Shown: positions 23,738-30,735 of the stretch, piece by piece
Layout of the letters: each line of letters begins with the position of its first letter
Position numbering within the stretch: position 1 is the stretch's first letter
NCBI GenBank assembly: GCA_018400915.1
Contig: JAGYLW010000004.1
Coordinates: 1 to 42,463, forward strand
DNA: 42,463 nucleotides
From: Fidelibacterota bacterium
Lineage (GTDB): Bacteria; Fidelibacterota; Fidelibacteria; Fidelibacterales; Fidelibacteraceae
Reading direction: 5' to 3'
Translations under genes and position numbers: made by a program
Notes under the pieces: model-generated
The model's database searches: none
What the model was told of the DNA's origin: nothing
What the model saw: the letters and a program-made list of their open reading frames with translations, nothing else

Positions 23738-24178
23738 ATGGAATTTTCACCGGTGCTTGTCTGGTTCATTGTCGGACTGGTCATGGTCCTGATGGAGTTC
23801 GTGATCCCGGGACTGATCGTTGTCTTTTTCGGAGGCGGCGCCTGGGTCACCGCCATCCTGGTGGCCATTTTCCCGGGAATGCCCGTCTGGGTCCAGCTGA
23901 TGATCTTTACGGTCTTCTCCGTTGCCTGCCTGCTGCTTCTTCGCCGGTCGCTGAAGAAACATTTTTTCAGCGATCAGGACGATTCCGTTGACGAAGACGT
24001 CGATGACTATATCGGCCGCAGGGCGGTCGTGGAAAAGGAGATCAAAAACGGAACGGGAAAGGTGCAGTTCCGCGGCGCATCCTGGGATGCCTATGCCGAC
24101 GAAGATATTCCCCGGGACACCCCGGTGACCATCATTGACAAAGACAGTATAAGACTGAAAGTCAAACCCATTACGTAA
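23738..24178 (+). CDS. NfeD-family membrane protein (short form)
   Basis: A protein of 146 residues: three or four hydrophobic helices (WFIVGLVMVLMEFVIPGLIVV, then FGGGAWVTAILVAIF, then LMIFTVFSVACLLLL), followed by a soluble OB-fold domain at about 85-146 (YIGRRAVVEKEIKNGTGKVQ, FRGASWDAYADEDIP, VTIIDKDSIRLKVKP). This is the truncated NfeD type that lacks the ClpP-like protease part and accompanies stomatin-type proteins. The next gene, 11 nt away, is such a protein, so the two probably form a membrane microdomain complex. The start is supported by AAAGGAG upstream. Confidence 0.9.
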   Translation: MEFSPVLVWFIVGLVMVLMEFVIPGLIVVFFGGGAWVTAILVAIFPGMPVWVQLMIFTVFSVACLLLLRRSLKKHFFSDQDDSVDEDVDDYIGRRAVVEKEIKNGTGKVQFRGASWDAYADEDIPRDTPVTIIDKDSIRLKVKPIT

Positions 24179-24189
24179 AGGAGCCCCGT

Positions 24190-25179
24190 ATGCTGTTAAC
24201 CATTATCTGGGCGGGTCTTGTCCTCATTGCGGTCGTCGTTCTGGCCAAGACCATCCGGGTCGTACCGCAAAAATCCGCCTATATTATCGAACGTCTCGGA
24301 AAATACAAAAAAACGCTCACGGCCGGTTTCCATATCCTGGTCCCGCTTATCGACAAGGTCGCCTATAAGCACACCCTGAAAGAACAGGCCCTGGACGTGG
24401 TCTCTCAGACCTGTATCACCCGGGACAATATTTCCGTGGAAGTGGACGGTATCCTTTACCTGCAGGTCATGGATGCCGTAAAGTCTTCCTATGGGATCGA
24501 CGATTACCAGTTCGCGTCCACCCAGCTGGCCCAGACCACCATGCGGAGCATCATCGGCCGGATGGAGCTGGACAAGACCTTTGAGGAACGCGAAACGATC
24601 AACAACTCCATTGTGGAGGCCGTTGACAAGGCCTCGGATCCCTGGGGCGTGAAAGTGACCCGCTACGAGGTCAAGAACATCACCCCGCCGCAGAGCATCA
24701 AGGATGCGATGGAAAAGCAGATGCGCGCCGAGCGCGAGAAACGTGCGACCATTGCGGAATCCGAAGGAGACAAACAGGCAAAGATCAATCGCGCCGACGG
24801 CGACAAGCAGGAGCTTATCGCCCGTTCGGAAGGAGAAAAACAGCGGCGCATCAACGAAGCCGAAGGCCGTGCCGCGGAGATCGAGAAGGTCGCTGTCGCC
24901 ACTGCCATCGGACTGAAGAATATCGCCGCCGTCATCAAGGAAAGGGGCGGCGCAGAAGCCGTGAACCTGCGCATCGCCGAACAGTATATCGATGAATTCG
25001 GGAACCTTGCCAGGGAGAACAACACCATGATCCTGCCGAGCAATCTGACCGACATCGGCGGCATGGTCGCCACCATCGGCAAAGTGCTGCAGGATACGAA
25101 GATCAAGTCGCCCAAAGATCCCGGGACCTCGCATGAAAAAGGAAACAAAAAACCTCAAACCCCTTCAGGGAAATCATGA
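24190..25179 (+). CDS. SPFH/Band 7 (stomatin, QmcA-like) membrane protein
   Basis: A protein of 329 residues. A single N-terminal membrane helix ([18 protein letters not shown]) is followed by the SPFH domain ([69 protein letters not shown]), then a long Ala/Glu/Lys/Arg coiled coil at about 175-245 ([34 protein letters not shown]), and a flexible Lys/Pro-rich tail. Such proteins oligomerise in membranes and pair with NfeD. It overlaps the downstream yjbQ start by 4 nt. Confidence 0.95.
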   Translation: MLLTIIWAGLVLIAVVVLAKTIRVVPQKSAYIIERLGKYKKTLTAGFHILVPLIDKVAYKHTLKEQALDVVSQTCITRDNISVEVDGILYLQVMDAVKSSYGIDDYQFASTQLAQTTMRSIIGRMELDKTFEERETINNSIVEAVDKASDPWGVKVTRYEVKNITPPQSIKDAMEKQMRAEREKRATIAESEGDKQAKINRADGDKQELIARSEGEKQRRINEAEGRAAEIEKVAVATAIGLKNIAAVIKERGGAEAVNLRIAEQYIDEFGNLARENNTMILPSNLTDIGGMVATIGKVLQDTKIKSPKDPGTSHEKGNKKPQTPSGKS

Positions 25180-25598
25180 GATCAACAACGGAATATCTGA
25201 CCTTTAACGTTCCCAAACGCATGGATTTTCTGAACATCACCCCCCGGATCTCCCGGATCGTGGAGGCCTCGGGTATCAGGGAAGGCCTGTGCCTGGTGAA
25301 TGCGATGCACATCACCGCCTCGGTCTTCATCAATGACGACGAACCCGGCCTGCACGAAGATTACAAAAAATGGCTGGAGACCCTGGCTCCCTTCGATCCT
25401 TCGCCGGAACGGTACCACCACAACCGCACCGGAGAGGACAACGGGGACGCCCACCACAAACGCCAGGTGATGGGACGGGAAGTCGTCGTTGCCGTCACCG
25501 GCGGAAAGCTGGACTTCGGCCCCTGGGAGCAGATCTTCTACGGGGAATTCGACGGCCGGCGCCCAAAGCGCGTGCTGGTAAAAGTCATTGGGGAATGA
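25176..25598 (+). CDS. yjbQ: YjbQ (UPF0047) family protein
   Basis: A protein of 140 residues, typical for YjbQ/UPF0047. Conserved blocks are [20 protein letters not shown], then [20 protein letters not shown] and [20 protein letters not shown]. The clustered histidines and acidic residues form a metal site. Some members replace thiamine-phosphate synthase weakly, hence the name secondary thiamine-phosphate synthase; the true role is unsettled. The 4-nt overlap (ATGA) with the SPFH gene shows that it is the last gene of that operon. A repeat cluster starts just after its stop. Confidence 0.93.
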   Translation: MRSTTEYLTFNVPKRMDFLNITPRISRIVEASGIREGLCLVNAMHITASVFINDDEPGLHEDYKKWLETLAPFDPSPERYHHNRTGEDNGDAHHKRQVMGREVVVAVTGGKLDFGPWEQIFYGEFDGRRPKRVLVKVIGE

Positions 25599-25603
25599 CC
25601 TGT

Positions 25604-25965
25604 TGAGAAGAGAGTTGAGTTGTTGAGTCGTTGAGACGACAAGACGGAAGAGCAGTGAGACCACGTCATCCTGAACTCCACTAACGCGTCATCCTGAACA
25701 ATCCTAAGCTTGTCATCCTGAACAATCTTAAACCTGTCATCCTGAATTTATTTCAGGATCCCCACTATCTGACGAATACCTTGCAGCCCTGAGCTTGTCG
25801 AAGGGCTGAACATCAATAGCCCGGTACGAAGTGCCGGGAACAACGATGACCCAGTATCAACCACAACCCCGAACGAAGATGAGGGGTTGAACATCATTAG
25901 CCCGAAGGGTCAACCCGGCAGAACCCTCTCCCGCAATATCCGCCCTCCCGCAGGCAAATATCCTT
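25604..25965. repeat. Intergenic cluster of short palindromic repeats (copy B)
   Basis: The gap after yjbQ repeats the modules of the cluster at 21683-22018: GTTGAGTCGTTGAGACGA, then ACCACGTCATCCTGAACTCC, then a TTCAGGATCCCCA hairpin, a CCCGGTACGAAGTGCCGGG hairpin, and CCCCGAACGAAGATGAGGGG. Four GTCATCCTGAA units start at 25665, 25688, 25712 and 25736, a 23-24 nt period. A further hairpin CAGCCCT/AGGGCTG (25784-25808) encloses GAGCTTGTCGA, part of a word I know as a common dispersed palindrome in many bacteria. No ORF of interest lies here. Confidence 0.75.
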
Positions 25966-25994
25966 GAAAAAAGTCCCTTTTTATGATATATCCC

Positions 25995-26023
25995 TTGACT
26001 GTGGGCGCGATAATAAATATATT
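25995..26023 (+). promoter_or_regulatory. Promoter for rplU-rpmA
   Basis: TTGACT (25995-26000), a 17-nt spacer, and TATATT (26018-26023), ending 47 nt before the rplU ATG at 26071. Spacing is ideal and both boxes are near consensus. It directly follows repeat cluster B. Confidence 0.6.
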
Positions 26024-26070
26024 CATCGGCTGTTTGTGATGCGGATAAATAAAGAATAGGAAACAATAGA

Positions 26071-26574
26071 ATGTACGCAATCGTAGAGATCAGTGGAAAA
26101 CAATTCAAAGTCAGTGAAACGGATACCGTAAAGGTGCCGGCACAAAATGCGGACGTGGATGCGAAGCTTGAATTCCCGAATGTCATGATGCTTGAAAAAG
26201 ACGGTGACGTAAAGGTGGGAAACCCCTTTGTCAAAGGCGCGGCGGTCAAGGCGCATGTGCTTGAACACGGCAGGGACAAGAAGATCATCGTATTCAAGAA
26301 GAAACGCCGCAAGGACTACAAGGTAAAGCGCGGACACCGGCAGGGATATTCCCTTGTCAAGGTGGATTCCATCACCGTTGAAAAGCCCAAAGCGGCAAAA
26401 AGCGCCCCGGACAAGAAACCGGCAGCTGCGAAAAAGGCGGATACGGCAACAAAGACCAATACTGCAACAAAGACGGACACGACCAAAAAGACAAGCACCG
26501 CAAAAAAAACGAATACATCCGCGAAGCCCGCAGCAAAAAAGAGCGAGACAACCAAAAAAGCTGAAAAGGAATAA
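26071..26574 (+). CDS. rplU: 50S ribosomal protein L21 with a long Lys/Ala/Thr-rich tail
   Basis: Residues 1-103 are ordinary L21: [40 protein letters not shown], and the RNA-contact region [18 protein letters not shown]. The remaining 64 residues are a low-complexity extension ([20 protein letters not shown] and similar) ending at the TAA just before rpmA. L21 binds 23S rRNA domain I. Basic C-terminal tails occur on ribosomal proteins of some FCB bacteria; here the tail is more than half as long as the core. The rpmA start follows after 2 nt. Confidence 0.96.
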   Translation: MYAIVEISGKQFKVSETDTVKVPAQNADVDAKLEFPNVMMLEKDGDVKVGNPFVKGAAVKAHVLEHGRDKKIIVFKKKRRKDYKVKRGHRQGYSLVKVDSITVEKPKAAKSAPDKKPAAAKKADTATKTNTATKTDTTKKTSTAKKTNTSAKPAAKKSETTKKAEKE

Positions 26575-26576
26575 CA

Positions 26577-26828
26577 ATGGCTCATAAAAAAGGACAAGGC
26601 AGTTCCAGTAACGGCCGTGACAGTAATCCGCAGTATCTTGGCGTCAAACGCTACGGCGGACAGTTCGTTACCGCAGGCACGATGATCGTTCGCCAGCGCG
26701 GAACCAAGATCTTCCCGGGGCAGAATGCCCGCCGGGGCGGAGACGATACGATCTTTGCCACCGCGGACGGAAACATTCAGTATGTGGACAAACGCGGGCG
26801 CAAAATGGTCGACGTGTTGACTGCCTAG
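26577..26828 (+). CDS. rpmA: 50S ribosomal protein L27
   Basis: A protein of 83 residues. It begins [19 protein letters not shown], so the N-terminus is the uncleaved type with Ala-His-Lys-Lys exposed to the peptidyl transferase centre, and has the usual [15 protein letters not shown] and [16 protein letters not shown] blocks. The gene is 2 nt after rplU and is followed by an intrinsic terminator 27 nt beyond its stop. Confidence 0.98.
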   Translation: MAHKKGQGSSSNGRDSNPQYLGVKRYGGQFVTAGTMIVRQRGTKIFPGQNARRGGDDTIFATADGNIQYVDKRGRKMVDVLTA

Positions 26829-26854
26829 ACCGGTACACCCGGTAAAAAAACATC

Positions 26855-26881
26855 ACCCCGCAGGACAATGCGGGGTTTTTT
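26855..26881 (+). terminator. Intrinsic terminator after rplU-rpmA
   Basis: ACCCCGCA and TGCGGGGT form an 8-bp GC-rich stem with a 6-nt loop (GGACAA), followed by a run of T. It is placed 27 nt after the rpmA stop, so it ends the ribosomal protein transcript. Confidence 0.88.
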
Positions 26882-27011
26882 ATTTAGGATCATATTTTCC
26901 TTCGCAGAGACCGCAAAGACCGGGAGGCGTCCATATAAAAAAATGCTTGGTTATACCGCAGAAATACAGGAAATTATTCAGGATATCCGGAATATTTAAA
27001 AGGAGCAAACA

Positions 27012-27302
27012 ATGCAATGCGGTATTCAGAATTCGGGACGTAAGGTCCTGAAAATCGTTGGGTGGACCGTACTGGGCGTTGCCCTGGCATTTCTGTTCGG
27101 TCTGGTGATCAAACTGCTGTGGAACGCGCTGATGCCGGAGGTCTTCGGACTGAGCGAGATCGGCTACTGGCAGGGCGTGGGACTCTTTATCCTTGCGCGC
27201 CTCCTCTTCGGGGGAATGCCCCGCGGAAGCGGTGAGGACAAAAGATCCCAGAAAACCGACGCCGGTGAGGCGCCGCCTCCGGAAGAAAAGATCGGCGAAT
27301 AG
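27012..27302 (+). CDS. Small membrane protein of unknown function
   Basis: A protein of 96 residues with a ribosome site (AGGAG) 7 nt upstream. It has two hydrophobic helices: VGWTVLGVALAFLFGLVIKL and QGVGLFILARLLFGG, joined by LWNALMPEVFGLSEIGYW. I know similar small proteins with the LWNxLMPxxFGLxEI-type linker in many bacteria, but no function. The C-terminal 30 residues are hydrophilic (GSGEDKRSQKTDAGEAPP). It stands alone; the 130 bp before it holds only an imperfect CGCAGAGACCGCAAAG word. Confidence 0.75.
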   Translation: MQCGIQNSGRKVLKIVGWTVLGVALAFLFGLVIKLLWNALMPEVFGLSEIGYWQGVGLFILARLLFGGMPRGSGEDKRSQKTDAGEAPPPEEKIGE

Positions 27303-27441
27303 GGGATCCTGTCCCCACCGTCAGAGGGAACCATATATCAAATACAATACCTGGCAGCCGGAGAAGCGGCAGCGAAGAAAATATTTCTTATCTATAAGGA
27401 ATGCATAAGTATTATGTATGGGATACATCAGCATAAAAAGG

Positions 27442-27470
27442 TTGATAATAAAGGAAATAGAGTTTAAACT
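27442..27470 (+). promoter_or_regulatory. Promoter for the PEGA-domain lipoprotein gene
   Basis: TTGATA (27442-27447), a 17-nt spacer and TAAACT (27465-27470), 36 nt before the ATG. A strong AAGGAG ribosome site follows at about 27494. The boxes differ by one and two bases from consensus. Confidence 0.45.
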
Positions 27471-27506
27471 ATCACAAAGGTTATTATAACGCAAGGAGAA
27501 GTAAAA

Positions 27507-27854
27507 ATGAAAAAAGCAATATTGTCGTTCACGCTTGTGATCGCCCTTTTATTGACAAGCTGTTCCACGCTGGTAAGGATAGATACGCCCAACGCTCCCG
27601 GAGCCACGGTAAAGGTTGACGGGAAAGTTTGGGGGAACACCCCGGTGGAGAAGGAACTGAGTGACGCGATCTGGGAGACCTACCCGGTGGAGGTCACCAA
27701 AGAAGGTTACAAGACGTACAACGGGGAACTCGAAAAAGAACTTAAAGTCGGTACCTTCATCGGCGGTTTCATTATCTGGCCGTTCTGGCTCTGGACCTAC
27801 GGGCCGGAATCCTATCAGGAAATAGAACTTGAACCGCTTGATGGGGACAAATAG
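27507..27854 (+). CDS. PEGA-domain lipoprotein
   Basis: A protein of 115 residues. The signal ends in ALLLTSC (Cys19), a clean lipobox. Residues about 24-75 have a PEGA-like pattern: TPNAPGATVKVDGKVWGNTP, then VEVTKEGYKTYNGEL. A hydrophobic stretch TFIGGFIIWPFWLWTYGP follows near residues 82-100 and may dip into a membrane. PEGA domains mediate surface or peptidoglycan contacts; no specific function is known here. The downstream 120 bp shows no conserved gene. Confidence 0.72.
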   Translation: MKKAILSFTLVIALLLTSCSTLVRIDTPNAPGATVKVDGKVWGNTPVEKELSDAIWETYPVEVTKEGYKTYNGELEKELKVGTFIGGFIIWPFWLWTYGPESYQEIELEPLDGDK

Positions 27855-27942
27855 TCACGCCGAAGCCTTTATAAATTTTAAAGCATTGACCTCATTATCA
27901 GATCGCTTTCGATTTTTCGGGAGAAACCCCATTCTTTACTAA

Positions 27943-28326
27943 TTTGGGAACAGGGATTTCTACGGCTCCGTACCGGTGCTGATCCGTCCCGAACACCTTA
28001 TCGAACCCCTGCTTCGCAAAAGTAAGGTCTCTGAAGACTACGAGCTCTGGACCATGCAGACTGACGGCATGATCGTTTACGACCAGGATACCGATGAGAT
28101 CGGTAGGATGCTCTTCACCGACCCCGCCTATGCCGGATACAAAAGCCTCCCCGCCCTCGGCAGAAAGATCGCCGCAAACCGTGAAGGCAAAGGCAATTAC
28201 GTTTATCTCGCCCCCGGAAGTGATAAAAAAGTCATTAAGGAGGTCCTCTGGGAGACCATTGCACTGTATGGCTGCGAGTGGCGCATCGTCCTGGGATTTC
28301 GTCCCTTTGAGGAAAAGAAGCTGTAA
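27943..28326 (+). pseudogene. 5'-truncated remnant of a Cache-type sensor domain protein
   Basis: The frame is open from just after a stop at 27940-27942 to TAA at 28324-28326, about 127 codons. The visible ORF start (GTG at 27976) has no ribosome site, and the in-frame sequence before it (FYGSVPV) already reads as part of the same domain. Patterns such as VLIRPEHLIEPLL, LWTMQTDGMIVYDQD, IGRMLFTDPAY and WRIVL match the C-terminal half of a double-Cache ligand-binding domain. No signal peptide, first half or output domain is present, so I regard it as a fragment. It could instead be a small standalone domain if an unseen start exists. Confidence 0.55.
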
Positions 28327-28342
28327 ATACATGTGCAAAAAT

Positions 28343-28398
28343 AAAATGTAAAATATTATTACATAATGCTTGACAGAATAATTTACATTTTGTATTCT
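28343..28398 (+). promoter_or_regulatory. Promoter with inverted-repeat operator of the Panacea toxin-antitoxin pair
   Basis: The promoter is TTGACA (28370-28375), 17 nt, TATTCT (28393-28398). A perfect 10-bp inverted repeat brackets it: AAAATGTAAA at 28343-28352 and TTTACATTTT at 28382-28391, the second arm lying in the spacer. An extra TTACAT at 28359-28364 makes ATGTAA-N7-TTACAT with the first arm, so three half-sites are present. The gene that follows encodes an XRE helix-turn-helix protein, so self-repression is the natural inference. Confidence 0.7.
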
Positions 28399-28438
28399 TC
28401 TCTGCATCTTAATAAACAGCAAGTACAGAGAGAATAAT

Positions 28439-29215
28439 ATGAGCACCTTTTTAGAAATGATCCGCAAAAACGAGGGGGTGACGCAACAACTTCTGGCAAG
28501 CCGGCTGGGAGTTACCCGGCCCACCTATTCAAAGATCGAAAAAGGGGAGCGGGATCTGACGCTTACCGAAGCCAGGAAACTTGCGGAATTTTACGGTATG
28601 CGTGTCGAAGACATCGTTCAGGAACGCAAAAAAGCGGATCATCAGTTAATTATCGAAAAAGATGCACTTCAAGAAAAAACAGCCGCAACTGACATGCGTA
28701 TTTCCGTGCCGCAGGAGAATATCAGAAAGCTCAAGGAAGTCCTGCTGTATATTCTGGAAAAACTGGGCGCAAAACCGAATATCGGACAGGCGGTGATCTG
28801 TAAGCTCTTGTATTTTATTGATTTTGATTACTACGAAAAGTATGAAGAACAACTGATGGGTGCAGTGTATATTAAAAATCATCACGGCCCCACACCCGCA
28901 GGCTTTAAAGATATCTTGAAAGAAATGGAAAAAAACGGAGACTTGCTGGGTGTCACAACAAAATATTTTCAATACAAGCAGAAAAAATATCTTCCCCGCA
29001 GGTCCGCTGATCTCACGAATTTTTCCGGGCGTGAAAAAGAATTGATCGATACCACCATAGAACGGTTTAAGGATTTTAATGCCAAAAAAATGGAAGATTA
29101 TTCACACCGTGATGTTCCCTGGATAAGCGCTGAAGATCAACGGAAAATTGATTATGAGGCTGTTTTCTACCGGACTCCGGAATTTTCCCAACGTCAGTAT
29201 GAAGATGAAGTATGA
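28439..29215 (+). CDS. XRE helix-turn-helix / Panacea (DUF4065, SocA-like) predicted antitoxin
   Basis: A protein of 258 residues. Residues about 5-60 are an XRE-family helix-turn-helix (VTQQLLASRLGVTRPTYSKI, then ERDLTLTEARKLAEFYG). After a linker, residues about 95-230 carry the Panacea/DUF4065 domain: KPNIGQAVICKLLYFIDFDY, then HHGPTPAGFKDILKEM, and a late YSHRDVPW. Panacea domains neutralise many unrelated toxins and are usually encoded just before them. The downstream gene is a RelE-like protein overlapping by 17 nt. The N-terminal DNA-binding domain and the upstream inverted repeat suggest autoregulation. The pair looks lower in GC than its neighbours, consistent with horizontal transfer. 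Confidence 0.88.
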   Translation: MSTFLEMIRKNEGVTQQLLASRLGVTRPTYSKIEKGERDLTLTEARKLAEFYGMRVEDIVQERKKADHQLIIEKDALQEKTAATDMRISVPQENIRKLKEVLLYILEKLGAKPNIGQAVICKLLYFIDFDYYEKYEEQLMGAVYIKNHHGPTPAGFKDILKEMEKNGDLLGVTTKYFQYKQKKYLPRRSADLTNFSGREKELIDTTIERFKDFNAKKMEDYSHRDVPWISAEDQRKIDYEAVFYRTPEFSQRQYEDEV

Positions 29216-29573
29216 AGAGGATCCTAAATTTCAACGGGATGTAAAGCAACTGCAAAAACATTATCCTTCACTGAGAGAAGATCTCGAAAGCGCAAAAAGA
29301 GCTGCGATCGAGCTACTGCATATTCATAAGATAGACAATAGAAGTATAGAAAAAATAAACCAAGTTAGAAATACTGATGACTTGCAATTCTATAAGATCC
29401 GCAGTTTTGCCTGCAGGTCATTAAAGGGCAAAGGTAAAAGAAGCGGTATCAGAGTTATCTATGCCTGTTTTCCAAAACGTTTACAAGTCGTTTTTCTTGA
29501 GATGTATTACAAAGGCGATAAGGAAAATGAGGATAAGGAAAGAATAAAAGAATTCAGGAAACGGTTCCCTTAG
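29199..29573 (+). CDS. RelE/ParE-superfamily-like predicted toxin
   Basis: The start is taken as ATG 29199 (29205 is in frame too); the track's earlier start lies well inside the antitoxin gene. The product is about 124 residues. It opens with DPKFQRDVKQLQKHYPSL and ends with the typical RelE-like strand pattern IRVIYACFPKRLQVVFLEMY, then YKGDKENEDKERIKEF. RelE-like toxins are ribosome-dependent mRNA interferases; ParE relatives target gyrase; activity here is not proven. There is no ribosome site, so translation is probably coupled to the antitoxin through the 17-nt overlap. Confidence 0.75.
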   Translation: MKMKYEEDPKFQRDVKQLQKHYPSLREDLESAKRAAIELLHIHKIDNRSIEKINQVRNTDDLQFYKIRSFACRSLKGKGKRSGIRVIYACFPKRLQVVFLEMYYKGDKENEDKERIKEFRKRFP

Positions 29574-29761
29574 TGAATGTGACCTTCTGACCTTCACCCC
29601 AAAAACCGGATAGTTTGGAACCAATGTAAAATACCTATGATATCTGTCCCTAATGGCCTGAAATAACTCATGGTAAACATAGATGGTTGATTCGGAAAGA
29701 GATGATCAGATAAAAGTGGTAATATATTTACTGGATAGTGTAAAGGGTCATTCGAATCCCT

Positions 29762-30034
29762 TTATCTTATCAGCAGGAGCAATATTCCCAGGATGACCAG
29801 GATGGCGGAGATCGCGATCGAAAAGAACCAGAAGAAGTAGAGGGGGCCGGGCTGGCCTTTGTTGATCTTGGTATGTTTGCGGTATTTATTCAAGTAATGC
29901 GATATCCGCAGGTTAAACAGGAAATAATTCGGGATGCCCTCCAGAATGCGTTTTAAGTAAAAGTAAATGGAAAGCGTCGGCCAGAGGTACACCAGAAGGG
30001 CCAGTACAAAGAAAATGATGGAAAAGGTGATCAT
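29762..30034 (-). CDS. Small two-helix membrane protein of unknown function
   Basis: A protein of 90 residues with helices at about 3-27 (FSIIFFVLALLVYLWPTLSI) and 66-89 (FFWFFSIAISAILVILGI) and a basic central loop (LNKYRKHTKINKGQPGP). It has no domain I can name and no clear ribosome site, but the sharply bounded hydrophobic segments and a charged loop argue for a real protein. It stands alone between the toxin-antitoxin pairs; the gaps on either side (about 190 bp each) show nothing recognisable. Confidence 0.5.
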   Translation of the reverse strand: MITFSIIFFVLALLVYLWPTLSIYFYLKRILEGIPNYFLFNLRISHYLNKYRKHTKINKGQPGPLYFFWFFSIAISAILVILGILLLLIR

Positions 30035-30228
30035 TTTTTGAAAACCTGTAAATATTATTTCTTAAAGATCAAGTAGTAAGATAACCGATTCAGGAAGAAG
30101 ATTCAAGAATTAATAAAGAAAAACTCAGCAATCCGTAAAGGTGAGGACATTATCGCCGGATGCGATGTTATTTGAAAACAACCCGGCATCAATAAGGTCC
30201 GGAATATTCCGTGAATACCGTCCGGGGA

Positions 30229-30735
30229 TCAGACCCTGATATGCAGCTGCGTCAGCATGCCGATGAAATCGATGCAATCGACGTCCTGTTCCCTGCAGAT
30301 GGAGGGCACCTTGTACCGGGATCTTTCGGAGGGAAAGGAGACCTGTTTTGCAAAGCTTACCACGGTCTTATCACGGAGCTTTGCGCAGGCGATCGTCCTG
30401 AGGTCGTTTTTGGAAGCGCCTTTTGAAAATCCGCTTGTTTCATAGGCTTTTTCCCATTCCAGGGACAGCCGTTCCGCCCCGGCGCTGAGCGGTGTTTCCC
30501 GGAAACCGTGTTCCGTCAGCCAGGTGCGCAAAGGATATTTTTTGCTTTTTTCCCCGGAGGGCAGGTTCCGGTCGGCGCTCGGGAGGGGGTCGATCTCGTC
30601 ATACACGGGTTTAATGATGATGATCCCGTCGCGGTGCGCGGCGATCTGCTCCCACAGGGAAGGGAACAGCTTCGCCGGGTACAATACATACCAGGCCGTA
30701 ATGAAGATGCTCGTGTCTACGCAGTATAGTTCCAT
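30229..30735 (-). CDS. DUF4411 PIN-like protein (predicted toxin partner)
   Basis: A protein of 168 residues matching the DUF4411 layout: CVDTSIFITAW near the start (Asp7), FPSLWEQIA, IIKPVYDEID with Glu47, and a C-terminal VPSICREQDVDCIDFIGML. The fold is PIN-like, and these acidic residues would form the nuclease metal site; the family is usually coupled with an XRE-ImmA/IrrE protein, as here. Its ATG overlaps the upstream TGA by one base (TGATG). The third acidic position is probably Asp in SKNDLRTIACAKL. RNase activity is inferred, not shown. Confidence 0.75.
   Translation of the reverse strand: MELYCVDTSIFITAWYVLYPAKLFPSLWEQIAAHRDGIIIIKPVYDEIDPLPSADRNLPSGEKSKKYPLRTWLTEHGFRETPLSAGAERLSLEWEKAYETSGFSKGASKNDLRTIACAKLRDKTVVSFAKQVSFPSERSRYKVPSICREQDVDCIDFIGMLTQLHIRV

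Noticed and set aside
23563-23991. Plus-strand ORF of 142 codons across the YtfJ and NfeD genes
   Set aside because: It is out of frame with both and lacks any motif.
25665-25746. Four GTCATCCTGAA repeats resembling a tiny CRISPR array
   Set aside because: The repeat is only 11-12 nt, the spacers are 12 nt or less and partly alike, and no cas gene is nearby; it belongs to a palindrome cluster.
26943-26999. Eighteen-codon ORF beginning MLGYTAEIQ
   Set aside because: It has no ribosome site or family resemblance and lies in a short gap.
27898-28524. Minus-strand ORF of 208 codons
   Set aside because: It crosses the Cache fragment and the promoter/operator of the antitoxin and has no ribosome site; it is better explained as a shadow.
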